In this document: one piece after another, positions 34,232 through 47,728 of the stretch
How the letters are laid out: each line of letters begins with the position of its first letter
How positions within the stretch are numbered: position 1 is the stretch's first letter
Assembly (NCBI RefSeq): GCF_000001735.4
Contig: NC_003071.7
Coordinates: 15,041,443 to 15,105,442, forward strand
Source of the DNA: Arabidopsis thaliana
Lineage: Eukaryota > Streptophyta > Magnoliopsida > Brassicales > Brassicaceae
Length of the DNA stretch: 64,000 bases
Direction of reading: 5' to 3'
The notes under the pieces: model-generated
The model's database searches: none
Seen by the model: only the letters and a program-made list of their open reading frames with translations
What the model was told of the DNA's origin: nothing
Position numbers and translations under genes: made by a program

Positions 34232-37200
34232 ATGCCTCCTCACGGTCCTAATTCTCAAGGTGGTCGTCGAGGCGGAGGTCATTCCTCCGGTCGTCGTGGT
34301 GGACGCGGCGGCGGCGGTCGTGGCGGTGGTGGTGGCGGCCGGGGGGAACAGCGATGGTGGGATCCTGTGTGGAGAGCTGAGCGTTTGCGCCAGCAACAAG
34401 CTGAGGTAATTGATACATTGTTCTTGTAGATTCTGAGTTCATTACTTCAATTTAACGATTAGACATTGATACATAATTTCGAATCAGATGATGAAGTAGT
34501 CATAATTTATCTCAGATGGAAGTACTTGATGAGAATGAATGGTGGAACAAGATTGAGCAATGGAAAACAGGAGGAGAACAAGAGATGCTAATTAAGCGTA
34601 ATTTTAGCCGTGGAGATCAGCAAACACTTTCTGATATGGCTTTGCAGATGGGTCTTTACTTGTAAGTCTCTATATCTTCTTCGACAACTTCGTTTTAAGT
34701 CCATATGGTGAGAGTATGTCATGAATTTGCTTATCGTTTTTTGGAATGGAAGTCATGCGTACAATAAAGGGAAGGCTCTTGTTGTTAGCAAAGTTCCTTT
34801 ACCAGATTATCGAGCGGATCTTGATGAACGGCATGGATCCACTCAGAAAGAGGTAATAGAGATGTTGCTAGTACGAAAGTTTTGTACTCAGTGGTGGCTG
34901 CTGAAACGCTTATACTCTTTTTCTTGTAGATTAAAATGTCCACAGAGACTGAGAGAAAACTTGGAAGTCTTTTGAAAACAACACAAGAATCAGGGTCCTC
35001 TGGTGCCTCTGCTTCAGCTTTTAACGATCAACAGGATCGTACTTCAACTCTTGGCTTGAAAAGACCTGATTCTGCTTCCAAATTGCCGGATTCTCTTGAG
35101 AAAGAAAAATTCAGTTTTGCACTCAAGGAAAGGCAGGAAAAGCTTAAGGTACATGTATTGCTAAAGTAAACCGTATGCATTATGGTAGATGTAGATTCTG
35201 GACATAACATCAATTTATAACCGTTTCAACACAGGCAACTGAGAGTGTAAAAGCACTTAAAGCGTTCAGAGAAAAGCTACCTGCTTTTAAAATGAAAGAG
35301 GAGTTTCTTAACTCTGTTTCACAAAACCAGGTAATTGTTTGGTATGTTTTTCTTCTCTGTATTCCATCAGCTATTATTTCTGCCTCTCTCCAATAATATT
35401 GTCAAGCTATTTTTTTTAGTTGTCTTGTGTTGTGTTGATCTTGCGCTTATAGTTGTGTCCGTTGTTTATTTTTCAGGTATTGGTAGTTTCAGGAGAGACC
35501 GGGTGTGGTAAAACAACACAGCTTCCTCAATTTATATTGGAAGAAGAAATATCATCCCTAAGAGGTGCTGATTGCAACATAATTTGCACTCAACCTCGAC
35601 GTATATCGGCCATATCTGTTGCTTCTCGTATATCTGCTGAAAGAGGTGAATCCATTGGTGAATCTGTGGGTTATCAGATTCGTCTAGAATCAAAGCGTTC
35701 TGATCAAACACGATTGCTATTTTGCACTACTGGTGTTTTACTCCGGCGGCTGGTAAGATACAACTATTCTACTACTCAACTACTCATCACATGTAGTTGA
35801 AGTATGATATTTTAAGCTTCTTTACTTTGAAATGTCGAATCAATTGTTGAAATGCAGATTGAGGATCCTAATCTAACTAACGTAAGCCATTTGCTCGTGG
35901 ATGAGATTCACGAAAGAGGCATGAATGAAGATTTTCTACTAATCATACTACGCGATCTCCTTCCTCGACGCCCAGATTTGCGTCTTATTCTGATGAGTGC
36001 TACGATTAACGCTGACATGTTCTCAACATACTTTGGGAACTCTCCCACTATGCACATCCCGGTATGTCTAGTTGTAAATCCAGTGACTTGTTTATGATCT
36101 GATATTCGTGACTTATCTCTTTTCAACTTATTGCCAGGGTTTCACATTTCCTGTGGCAGAGTTATTCCTAGAAGATGTATTGGAGAAAAGTCGTTATAAT
36201 ATTAAGTCGTCTGACTCGGGGAATTATCAAGGTAGTTCGAGAGGTAGAAGAAGAGAATCAGAATCCAAGAAAGATGATCTGACTACTCTTTTTGAGGTAT
36301 GCTATGCTACCCTTGTTACTTGCAAATCTCGAGAGCTTGTTTCTTAGTAAAAGAAGTATGAAGCTTCATTTTGATACCGCTACAGAAAATGTGTATACGG
36401 AATTGCATAATAATTCCTGTTCTCAAATTCATCAGTATTGCATTCAAGTTTGGTTCATTATTCTGATTCATCTAGCCTAAGAACTGTTTTTTCTCTTTAT
36501 ATTTCACGCTGATATAGACATTTAGTCTCCATGTACGTGGAAAGATTAAACCTCAAGAGTCAAAACCAAGCTTAGTTCACGTGGGAATTTAAGTTTATGG
36601 TTCAGTAACTAAAAACGGCTCGGTTGTAGTTTAGAAAAACACATAAGTCTTGATCTTTTGCATTTTTTTCATCATCAAAGACTGAAGCTTACTAGAATAT
36701 GTTTTACCTTGAAAGCTAGAAGTCTGCCTTATCAAGTTTTTTTATTTTTTGATAGGATATTGACATCAATTCTCACTATAAAAGTTATAGCTCGGCCACA
36801 AGAAATTCTCTTGAAGCATGGTCTGGTGCACAGATTGATGTGGATCTGGTATGAATTTCACTTTATTCTCTTGGTAATCCAGCTAATTCCAGCCCATATC
36901 ATCTTTTACTGAAGAATCTCATCATGAACTGATCTTTGAAACTCTGTCGTAGGTGGAGGCAACAATTGAACATATTTGTCGTCTTGAAGGTGGTGGGGCG
37001 ATTCTTGTCTTCCTTACTGGCTGGGATGAGATTTCAAAACTGCTTGAAAAAATTAACATGAACAACTTTCTTGGAGATTCGAGCAAGTTCTTAGTTCTTC
37101 CTTTACATGGTTCAATGCCGACGGTTAATCAACGTGAAATTTTTGACCGTCCACCTCCTAACAAACGGTTAGCCCTCTGAGCTATCGATTCGTCATTTCT

Positions 37201-39064
37201 TCTTTTATCATTCTGCTTTGTAGCAACTTTTCTAAGCGAATGCTCTGCTTTTGTAGGAAAATAGTTTTGGCTACAAACATTGCCGAGAGTAGTATTACAA
37301 TTGATGATGTTGTATATGTTGTGGATTGTGGTAAAGCAAAGGAAACTAGCTATGATGCTTTGAACAAGGTGGCATGTCTCTTGCCATCATGGATATCAAA
37401 GGCTTCAGCTCACCAGGTATTCGACTAACCATAAAATTGTCTATCAGTAATCAAGATCCCTTTCATTCAATGATCTAAGTACTGCGCCCAGATCATAGAT
37501 GTGCTTGTAAGACTTAAAACCCGTGCTTTTCTCTGTGGCTTTGGTACAAATGCAGAGACGAGGTCGTGCTGGACGTGTTCAAGCTGGAGTTTGTTATAGG
37601 TTGTATCCAAAAGTTATCTATGATGCTTTTCCACAGTATCAGTTACCAGAAATCATACGGACTCCATTACAAGAGCTATGCCTGCATATCAAAAGTTTGC
37701 AAGTTGGATCTATAGGCTCATTCTTGGCAAAGGCACTGCAGCCACCAGATGCACTTGCTGTTGAGAATGCTATTGAACTTCTCAAAACAATTGGGGCTTT
37801 AAATGACGTGGAAGAGCTTACACCCCTTGGTGAGCAGCAACTCTGGTCTTTACTATTGTTTTTTTAGTTTGTAAATATATGCTACACTCAAAACCATCAT
37901 GTTACAGGTCGGCATCTTTGCACTCTACCCGTGGACCCAAATATTGGAAAGATGCTTCTGATTGGAGCTATCTTCCAGTGCGTCAATCCTGCTTTGACAA
38001 TCGCTGCTGCTCTGGCGTATCGTAGCCCATTTGTCTTACCATTAAATAGGAAAGAGGAAGCTGATGAAGCCAAACGATATTTTGCTGGTGATTCCTGCAG
38101 GTATGACATCTATAGGCAAATTACGTTTATTTCACACCGTCAGTCAACCAGGTCACTGTGTTCTGTTTCTTACGGAAAAGATTTGGCATATATGTGTTGT
38201 GCAGTGATCACATTGCTCTTCTTAAGGCATATGAGGGATATCGGGATGCAAAGCGTGGTGGAAACGAAAAAGATTTTTGTTGGCAAAACTTTCTTTCCCC
38301 TGTAACTCTAAGGATGATGGAGGATATGAGAAACCAGTTTCTTGATCTTCTATCAGATATAGGGTTTGTAGACAAATCAAAGCCAAATGTAAGCATCAGG
38401 AACCCGTCCTAATACTTCAATTATATTTTCGAACCCTGATAAAATGTGAAACTACTGATCATTTTCATTTGCAAATGGTGCTTTTCAGGCATACAACCAA
38501 TATAGCTACGATATGGAGATGATAAGTGCGGTTCTATGTGCGGGGCTGTACCCAAATGTTGTCCAATGCAAAAGAAGAGGGAAGCGCACTGCGTTCTATA
38601 CTAAAGAGCTGGGTAAAGTTGATATCCACCCTGGATCTGTCAACGCAAGAGTGAATCTCTTCTCTTTGCCGTACTTGGTCTACAGCGAAAAGGTGAAGAC
38701 GACAAGTGTTTATATCCGAGACTCGACAAATATATCAGACTATGCACTCCTTATGTTTGGTGGCAATCTTATCCCAAGCAAAACCGGGGAAGGTATAGAG
38801 ATGTTGGGAGGGTATCTCCATTTCTCAGCCTCGAAGAACATCTTAGAACTGATACAGGTAAAATTGGAATCTCTCTGTCAAATCTTTCTTGTTCTTCATG
38901 TGTTCTTGTGATGCGAAGAGGATAATATGATTGTGCAGAGATTGAGGGGAGAGGTGGACAAGCTACTGAATAAGAAGATAGAGGATCCGAGTTTGGACAT
39001 AACAGTGGAGGGGAAAGGAGTGGTCTCAGCTGTGGTGGAGTTGTTACGTAGCCAAAAACATTAG
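34232..39064 (+). CDS. DEXH1: DExH-box RNA helicase (DHX36/DHX30-like)
   Basis: Sixteen exons: 34232-34405, 34516-34661, 34753-34852, 34930-35148, 35235-35330, 35477-35752, 35858-36061, 36138-36296, 36756-36848, 36953-37167, 37257-37416, 37556-37829, 37908-38100, 38205-38388, 38489-38857 and 38939-39064, giving 995 residues. Order: an N-terminal Gly/Arg-rich (RGG) tract, and a DSRM-like region (WWNKIEQWK...[18 protein letters not shown]). The helicase core has GETGCGKT (~251), DEIH (352-355), SAT (384-386) and QRRGRAGR (614-621). HA2 and OB-fold domains complete the C-terminal half. The RGG region recalls G-quadruplex-binding DHX36, but the exact target is unknown. An in-frame ATG at 34136 would add a 32-residue presequence-like extension. 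I believe this is At2g35920. Confidence 0.93.
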
Positions 39065-41658
39065 GTATTAAGCAAAATTCCAGTGAGTCTTATCGTAGTG
39101 TAGAGGGATTAAGAAACGTTAGTTATTGGAAAACGAGGTGAATAGACTTTAAACTCTGCTTAAGTTATAAAAGGTAATACAAGTTGTAATTTTAGAGCTG
39201 TTCCCATTTGTTTCGGTTAGGCCCGAGTTTTGTAGTGGTGATCATCTTATTTCCCATTGCATCTATCTTTCTTTCTTTCTTTGTGGTTATAATGTTTATG
39301 TTCAAATGAAAACAAACATTTGTTTCTGCTTTTAGCAATTTCGTCTCGTCTCAATGCCAATTGCTTACAGAGGTTGAGTTTCGACTATTGCATTGTTAGC
39401 TTATAGTTTTCAAATGTCATGTAATTTACGTATGATAGTTTGATAATTGTCAATCTCTCAAAATCATAGCTTAATTACAGGTCACCATATCCGTAGAGTG
39501 GGGCTTTACGTGTCTGTTTTAGGTCCTTGTATATTTAATACTTTTAAAATCACAAGTCATTCATTTAATTTTAAGTTTAAGCCCTACGTTGCAGTGAAAT
39601 CAAGTCTCTCGCTCTCGTCAAATGATAATACAACGATCAAATAAAAACGAAGTCTTCTATTGCGGCGTCAAAATTGTTTGGTCCTTCACGTCCCGGTCCA
39701 CATATTTATGATATATGTTTGCTTATATAACGCATGCGTTAACATATACATACCGGCGCGGCGCGTGTACTTGGATCAAAATATGCATGGAGAAAAACAT
39801 AAAAGCATGGCTATGCATAAATATGTGGATATGGGGCTTCTTCTTATCCACCTGAATGTATCACATACGAAAATTAGACATTAATATAGCAATAAATTTG
39901 ATGGTCGCAATTACTAGTCCAAGTCCCATGGAAAGAAATAACGATATGAATATTAACTTATACATCTAGAGCATGATGTATTCATTGAATTTTATATGGT
40001 GCACTGAAATTCAAAAACAAGAAGACGATGTTCGAATTCACTATTGAATTTCTTGTTGGACCATCCATGTGTATTAACAAAAGAAGAAATTACAAAGATT
40101 AGTCAAGTAATTCTAACCATAATAAGCTACCATGCAAATAATAATGGTCGATCAAATGTTTAATGTCTTTACACATTTCAAAGAACGCAAAAAATTTAAG
40201 ATTATGAATGCAAAGTTTATAAAATTCCAACGTGTTTTAGATACCACTTGTCCGTCGTAGTCTCGTGTATTAATTACTAGTAGCGTAGAAATAGTTGTTT
40301 TGTCTGAAAATCGTTCATCGTGATTGTATATAAATTTTTTTCGTTTATCGCAATCACGTACGCATGTGTCAAGTAATAGTATTCCATCCATAATTTCATT
40401 TGATGGTTGAGAAACAGTACACATACAACTGTTTTATTTATCGAGTCGAAGACTTTTCTGTTTATTTATTTATGTATTATGAATTAATTTTATGAGTATT
40501 GTTCAACTACAGCTACAACTTGTGGTCCAATCTGGACCTACCTTTTGTACTTTTAAACTCATCAGATTTTGGAGAGCTGCTCGCAATAGATGACTACTTT
40601 TCTATTTTTCTATCACTAGCTAATTCCTTCAGATTATATATTACCATTAATAAACAATGGTCATTCTTTTACTTGTTTAAAAGATATAAACTATATTTCC
40701 GGGTGGTGTGGTTCTATACTGGCCTGCTCCTAATTTTTCTTCTGTGTCAACTTTTTTTGTTTATATTTCTTTTTAGGTGGCTTTCTTTGTATTCTATATA
40801 TCTCTTTCATAAATATTTGTCTTCACTCTCTCGACTGCGTCCTGTAGTACTTCGACGTTTCTAATTTCGCTGGTCAATGAGAATATGAGTCATTACATGT
40901 GATGCAAAAGTATAACACACTGATCTCTATGTGTTTTATAAGAATGGCAATTAATATTGTAATTTGGAGGAATGAAATTTCAACTAGATGCGATCTAGAC
41001 TAAAGATTTTCTTTTTATTTTGTTTTTGGGTACCCTCGCTAGTATAAAATTTTTGCTTTGCAATATGCCAATATATATATAAAGACCATGTGCCCCAATT
41101 GTTAAAAATTATACAAAGATTCTTGCAATAAAATACGAGGTAACGTGCATCGGATTAAATAAGAACTTGGAAGAAAAGAATTTTGTCTAATTGAATGTTA
41201 CAAAATAATCCTACAAACCAAAAGAAAGAAAAATATTTTAGGAGAAAACTTACACATTTACTCGTTCAAATAAGAGATGATGAAATTAAATGATATATAT
41301 ATATATATACTCCTTTACTTGGATTATAGTGGAGATTAAGAGGATACATAAATTGAAGAAAAAAACTTAAAAATAAAAGCGTTACCAAAATAATGAAAAT
41401 GAAAGTGACAATAGCCTGGTAACTTGTGATTTTATATATGATATCTTTGCAGTTTTTCATAAAAAAAAATATTTGATGAACATTTTCCACTATTATCTAC
41501 ATTGAGAACATCAAAAGTACGAAATAAGAAACCTAAGGAAAATTGGATTAATGATATGAATAATTGAATACTCCTTTAGTTTTTTCAACAGCATCTCTCA
41601 TATATGTGATTGCTCTCACTGAGAATTGGACTTGTTTGTATTGTTTTCTTCGTTTTCA
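39065..41658. other. Intergenic between the helicase and PUB23 (convergent 3' ends)
   Basis: AT-rich with scattered short frames (for example 40499-40864, hydrophobic and unlike any family) and an (AT)n tract at 41291. I see nothing that can be supported as a gene. Confidence 0.5.
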
Positions 41659-42894
41659 TCAGCAGGGATATGCAAGAATCATGTTTTTTGGGAGACAAGG
41701 CGAGTCCTTCCAGACCCTAGCGTGCAACTTAAGCAACTCCTTTGCCTTCTCTTTGGTCTTACCTCCACAGCTTACTTGAAGCACAAGACAAAGCTTCGCT
41801 ACAACCCCCAACTGTAACATCTCGTGCAACAAAGCAGGCGTTGCGCAGAACCTTCCCACCGACAACAAAACCCTAACCGCTCTATCGCTTGCTGTCTGTG
41901 AAACCCTAAGTATCTTCTTGCACACCACCGCTATGGCTGCTCCGTGGTTCAAGAACTCGGCTCGTCCCTCCGCACACTGACACAACAGATCAAGAACCAC
42001 CATCGCCATCTCTGGACCTCTCCTCTCTGATGTGAAGCTCTCGTCCATGAGAAGCTCGATGATCACAGAGATTACTCCAGCTTCCACGGCCTTGTGTCTG
42101 TTCCTTCCCCATGGGCATATGTTCACCAATATATGCATGGCAGCTTTGGTCGCCTTCTGCGAGATCCGGTCGTCCAAGATCTGGACGACCTCAGTGAAAA
42201 CCTCTGGCTTGAGAGTCATACTCTGCATTGGATCCGCTACTTCGAGAATGTTCTTGAGAAGCAAAGTGGCATAGACTCTGGACTCGTACATCCCACGCTG
42301 CATGATCTTCGTCAACGACTTTACGATATTGTTATCTTTCTTGTTGTTTAAAAGATTCTTGAGGACTGTCTCTGAGGTCTCGAGGTGGTAAAGTAAGTTG
42401 AGGGCTTCGTCGGTCAAACTCCCATTTTCTGAGTCGTTGCTTACGATGTTGGCCAAGAACTCCGGTACTCCCGCTGCCTCTAAACACCGCTTGTTGGTCG
42501 CGTTCTCCGACACAATCTGACGAAGTCGTTTGAGACACTTGACTTGGTTTTCATGGGAAGAGGCTGAATCTCTAATGAGCTTTTCGATCTCAGATTTACA
42601 AATCGGAGGTCTTGGGGTAGGGATCCTCTCGACGCCGTAGGAGGCGTTTAGGGTGCACCAAGATTGGATGAGACGGCGTAGAGTGTGATTCGGGGTGAGA
42701 TCCGCGTCGGTTATGTCTTGTTTGGTGACCGGACACGAGTTTTTCTTGCCTGCAAATAGCCATTTCTCGATGCTGTCTCTGTCGTAGGTTATTCCGGTAG
42801 AGACTATCACTGGATCTTTCATGATCTCCAAAGAGATAGGACAAAGGAAGAACGGAGGAATCTCGATCTCTTCATCCATTATTCCTCCGGACAT
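41659..42894 (-). CDS. PUB23: U-box E3 ubiquitin ligase with ARM repeats
   Basis: Intronless, 411 residues. The U-box (residues ~10-85) starts IEIPPFFLCPISLEIMKDPV, with TGITYDRDSIEKWL and the PNHTLRRLIQSWC end. The remaining ~300 residues are armadillo-type helices (for example AMHILVNICPWGRNRHKAVE and RAVRVLLSVGRFCATPALL). This plant U-box/ARM class works with E2 enzymes. PUB22, PUB23 and PUB24 together damp pattern-triggered immunity, and PUB22 and PUB23 act in drought response. Single-exon structure and length fit PUB23 (At2g35930). W-boxes upstream fit pathogen-induced expression. Confidence 0.96.
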   Translation of the reverse strand: MSGGIMDEEIEIPPFFLCPISLEIMKDPVIVSTGITYDRDSIEKWLFAGKKNSCPVTKQDITDADLTPNHTLRRLIQSWCTLNASYGVERIPTPRPPICKSEIEKLIRDSASSHENQVKCLKRLRQIVSENATNKRCLEAAGVPEFLANIVSNDSENGSLTDEALNLLYHLETSETVLKNLLNNKKDNNIVKSLTKIMQRGMYESRVYATLLLKNILEVADPMQSMTLKPEVFTEVVQILDDRISQKATKAAMHILVNICPWGRNRHKAVEAGVISVIIELLMDESFTSERRGPEMAMVVLDLLCQCAEGRAEFLNHGAAIAVVCKKILRVSQTASDRAVRVLLSVGRFCATPALLHEMLQLGVVAKLCLVLQVSCGGKTKEKAKELLKLHARVWKDSPCLPKNMILAYPC

Positions 42895-43098
42895 ATGATG
42901 AAGATGCTGAGGACTTTGACGAGAACCCTGACGAATATATTGATCAAAGAAGCTAAGGGAATATATCTTTTTCTTAATACAAGTTGTAGTAGTTGGGTTT
43001 GGGAAGATGTGAATTGGTTTGAATAAGTTAGGAGGAAGAGAGAAAGGAGGTTGGGTTTAAATATAAAGGAGATGTCAAAAATTCACAATTATTAAAAA

Positions 43099-43500
43099 AG
43101 TCAAAACACGGAAAATACAAATATTATTAGTTATTACACACTCTTTGTAAAGCTGTCCCTATAACTATATGCTAAAAAAAGAAAAAATCTGCCCCTATTT
43201 AATAAAGTTTATTAGTATTATTTACTCATAGAAGGAACGAACGAGGAACATAGATTTGACCTTTTATTTTCGCTGATGAGTTGGGTGAAGAAAAAAGAAC
43301 ACGTGAGACGTATGAAAAGGTTTGACTTTTCAAAGAGAGATTGTAACAAACGGATAAGAAAATTGTGATAAAATATAAAGAGAGCCATTTGGTCGCGATC
43401 GTGGCGGTGGTGAAGACAAGAGTGTCTACTGTCTGCTTTGTGTCTTTTAATTGATTGATTCTTCCTCTCTTTTTACACATTTTTGCCACCCGTTTTGACT
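43099..43500. promoter_or_regulatory. Four W-boxes upstream of PUB23
   Basis: The WRKY site TTGAC[CT] occurs on the plus strand at 43256-43261 (TTGACC), 43322-43327 (TTGACT) and 43495-43500 (TTGACT), and on the minus strand at 43099-43104 (AGTCAA). All lie within about 620 bases of the start codon. PUB23 is known to respond to microbial patterns, for which WRKY control is expected. Binding is inferred. Confidence 0.55.
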
Positions 43501-43612
43501 TAAGATTTTCCATTTTGTTGTGTCGTAAAATAAAATATAATAGTGAGAGTATACAACTTTTCTCGTACGGCCTTGTTTCTGTTGATTATTCATCAATATT
43601 TACTAAATACTA

Positions 43613-44060
43613 TCAAAGTGAAATGTATTTATTAATCAAAAATGAAAATAGAAATTGGTGGAATTTTGATACATTAAGAAAAAATATCACGTGATGTCGC
43701 TTTACTATTGATATATGAATACTATAACCATATAACGCACATGGGTCTTTCATATCCCTGTAACCAATACCCTCATACATGTACTTCATAACCATTTCCA
43801 CTTTCATAGATACTAATGTCCTCGAGCTTATCACTCAACATGTTGACACTGACCCAACCGAGGCTCTCGAGCAAAATACTCGACGCATTTCCTTTATAAA
43901 GGTCTTTAAGACTTTCGAACCCGTAGTTTGGCAACATCACACGATCAACAAAACTACAAATCTCTAACCCATCGTTTCTCGACTTTGATGATATGGCATC
44001 TCGTTCGAGGATAATTTTGTTTATGGTCTTCATGAATATCACAATATACAATTTTGCCAA
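43613..44060 (-). pseudogene. Possible gene remnant, family not recognised
   Basis: A 95-codon minus-strand frame (44060-43773) has a balanced, coding-like composition (NYGFESLKDLYKG, SLGWVSVNMLSDKLEDI). Its base composition is richer in C and G than the flanks. A second minus-strand frame (43834-43613) overlaps its end in another phase (YMYEGIGYRDMKDP), as after a frameshift. Neither has a domain I know. It may be the 3' end of a decayed gene or a chance frame. Confidence 0.25.
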
Positions 44061-47000
44061 AATGGTATTATCCTCTCTTTATTTTTCAAAATCACTTTGT
44101 TATTTAAAAAAATATCTCCTTTTATTTTTGTTAATTATTTTCAGAAATTATACATAAACATTAGCATACAATTTCTTATTAAAGTATTTTCCACGATATG
44201 ATAAATCTTTATAGTTGGCTCCTCATCACTAATTCACTATCATTTACATTGTTACCACGAGATTGTTGTCGTCGTTTCGTTTCTGATGTATCATACATGT
44301 AACATATTGTTACATATTTAACGTAAGCGAATAGACATAATTTGAACAATTTTATTCATGGAATAGTTTGATGACGTTTGTTTACATAAAATTTGAACAA
44401 TTATTTTTGGAATAATAGTAATTATGTGGAGACAGCTCTATATATAAATAATAAAAAGTTAAAAATGATTTTTATATGATTTGATCTTTCTTTTTTTCAA
44501 GTATCAGAAAACATGATTTTTCAGTAACATATTTGTTTTATTTATGTTTTACATTGCTATACTGCTCTCTCTGGTTGGCTTTGGAGTTTATTTTTTGTTT
44601 GATTAGAACTCTTTTGTTTTTAGTCGTCTGCTTCGTTGCCTAAATAGTTTTTTCATTGCTTTGTATTGACAATTGATATAAAGAGTAGAGTAAGAGTTAT
44701 CTGGAACCAACGCTTCAAAATAAGTCGTTATTCGGATATATTCTTATAATCAACAGTCTTTAATATTTGTTTTGACATTATTTTGCTTGCCTTTGTTTCG
44801 TATAATAAAATGCATTAATGCTCTTGTGTTTTAGGCAGAACTGAGCATGCCGACACGATAAAATCAATCTCTGTTAGACAATTACATTATTTAGATCATT
44901 CGACCGACGACGGAACAACCGGCTATCAGGATTTGATTCTTCACATTTTTCTCGGTTAAACTTATTAGTTTGACTTGATGACGAAGCATCTTTTTAAAGT
45001 TCTTCTTCTTTGCCCCTGCGATATGGGTGGGTGACCCAAATTTTCAATTTCATCATCCTATACTTCGTTTACATTTTCCACGATCGCAGTTATAAGTTAT
45101 GGGTAGCCTCTTACTTCTAATTAAATTAAAAAACGTTGTTCTCTTTTGATTATTTCTTCTTTTGTTACCGACAAAACCTAATTAAATGCCATTAACGGTC
45201 CTCTTGGACCCAAACGAACTATATAATTATGTTCAACTTTTTTCTAGGCTCTTCTACAATTGTTTGAATATTGACATTTCGTTAAATCGTTTTTCGTGGT
45301 TTTTCATACTTACTTTGACGACGTGAATCATGCATGATATAATTGTCAATGGCTCTCTATCTAAAAGTCAAAGTCTTAAAAACTGGAATATATTTGATTA
45401 TTATGAGAAACATCTTCTTCATATATAAATTTGACGTAAAAATATAATTTGTGTATCGATCATTGTTAAATCGCGTCTCGTATTATTGAGTTTCTGACAG
45501 GAATTTACTCATGCTTTAGTAAAAATTGTATGATTAATTAATCAAATCATACATATTACTCGACTCCCACTCAAAAATTTCCAATTCTCAACGTAACATG
45601 TCAATAACATCTACTTCAGAATTATCTATCAATAGAAAATTTGTAGAAGTATACCATCAACATATAAAAAAACTTATGAAAAAATCGACAAGAAACGGAT
45701 TTCTCTTAGGAGCAGTCATTTCCTTAGGAGGTACTTAATGAGGTATGATGATGTTACATACATTGGGATGAAATTTTGATAAAGGAATTAGTTTAGTAGA
45801 GATCGATCAATGGCAAAACGTATCACATCAGGGATATGCATGGGTGCAAAACTGCAAGTGATCAGCAGTGTGGAGCTTCAACAACTAATGCCACCGACGC
45901 AAAATATAACACGGTTTAAAAGATATTACCACCATATATGCATGAATGGAGCATGCGTGTATGAAACTAATATATTATTCTATACTCATACAAAGTAATT
46001 CACTAATTCATTTGACCACACTCTTTTTAGATATATTAAACAATGTGATCTTACTTTACGACTAACAATTGTAATTGCTAGGTACAATGCATCTAAAGCT
46101 CTTCTAGCAATTTTAAAATAGTTTAAGAACTTCCTTTTTATTTTCATTACATAAGTGTTTCAATATTTCAAGGAAATGTCACAAATTAAAGCATTTCATG
46201 CCGTTTCTGCATATCGATAATATAGTCAATTAAAATGATTGTAGAATGCAACATGATGTATACTAACTAGTATTCCGTTTATCTATCTGATAAGCACCAT
46301 AACTAATCTGGTTCAGGTATGAAAAAGCAAACCAGTCCGGTTAGAGCTGGTTTGTTCTTGTACAGACTGTTGCTGTAAGTAAGAAGAAGGGCTTAAACGT
46401 TACACATTCAAATAAGGTAGTCGTTAAATACAGTGTGGAAGTTGTTGAAGTGGACAACTTCTGAACATATATTTCGAGGACTTAATAGTTGATTATATTC
46501 CTACCAAACCTTTTTGTTTTTACATGACCTTAACATTCAATCAATAGTTTACCCATGAAAAAACCTCTCTGTAAAGAACTTTTTTCTTATTATTGTTTTT
46601 CTTTTTGGACAATAGAATTTTATTTTTTATAATTTAAAAAAGGGTTGTTGCGTTGGGCCTAAACAAAGTGATGTTGAAGGGAAGCTTAAAATGAGTAATT
46701 TGGGTAACAAAATCGGAAATTTTATTAGATTCTGGGCCTCAGTTTTAAATAATGAATTCAAATTTGTTGTGTTTTTCAACTTTTGACTCATGAATTTGGC
46801 TCCGATAGTCGCAACATATTTCATGTGTTTCACTAAATTTCATTATTTATTAATATCTATAGAAAGGTATTTGGGCCCAAAAAAAGTTATGGGCCGAAAA
46901 TGAGTAAAATATATATTAAATATTCGCATATGTTTTTGTAAACTTTTTTCTTACAAACCTCTCCGAAATTAGTCTCACACTCTCACGCAGTCTTCATATA

Positions 47001-47728
47001 AATATTCTGTCAATGTCTTTAATAACAGAAAAAAAAAATTGTTACTGTTATTGTAAGTTTATCTCTCAGCAGGTGACGCTATTCTACAAAATGATTTGAA
47101 CATTTTCATTTTTATATATCTTGAAAAGAAAATTTATAACAAGTTTTATAAACGTTAATCTTAATTGATTTAAAAAAAAAAACTATACACAAAGTTTGAA
47201 ATCTGAATTCAATTCAACAGTTCGTAAGATCTTATTTCAGAGATTGCTTTCTTTGTTTTTTTTTATATTTGTATTGTGAATGTGTAGAATTTTATTTAAT
47301 ATGCTTTTAACACATAAACACTCCTCAAAAAATATTATAAGTTTCCAGCCGCTTAAGCATACATGTCATATTCGGAATCTATACAGCTTAGATCTAATCT
47401 GTAATCATCATTCCATATTTGATAGATCAGTTCACTATCTTATTAATTATTACATTGTAATAAAAGTAAAAATATATTTTGGTATACACCCAATGCAAGC
47501 TATTACACGTAACTAATCCATATACATATATAACCCTATCCATCCCCCAATAGAAACGAAAAAAAAAAATTACAAAATCGATATACAACCGTCGGCCATA
47601 TATAACCAAAGACTAAAATTAAATTTTGTTCTTTGTTTTGGTTCAATGGTATGAGAAACTATATACTAATTAAAAACTAGAAACGTATATAATAACCTGT
47701 TTCGGTTTCTCCTTCTAGAGAGATGGGT

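Larger units (their letters stand above)
42895..47728. other. Intergenic: PUB23 promoter and BLH1 3' flank
   Basis: The first ~620 bases hold the PUB23 leader and W-boxes. At 43613-44060 a protein-like minus-strand frame is noted separately. From 44.1 to 47.7 kb the DNA is AT-rich. A short inverted repeat (CAAACCAG...CTGGTTTG, about 46329-46355) is the only structure noted there. The 45810-45998 frame (62 codons) is not supported. Confidence 0.5.

Noticed and set aside
40499..40864. 121-codon hydrophobic frame
   Set aside because: The hydrophobic, Phe/Leu-rich composition is that expected from T-rich intergenic DNA. It has no start context or family.
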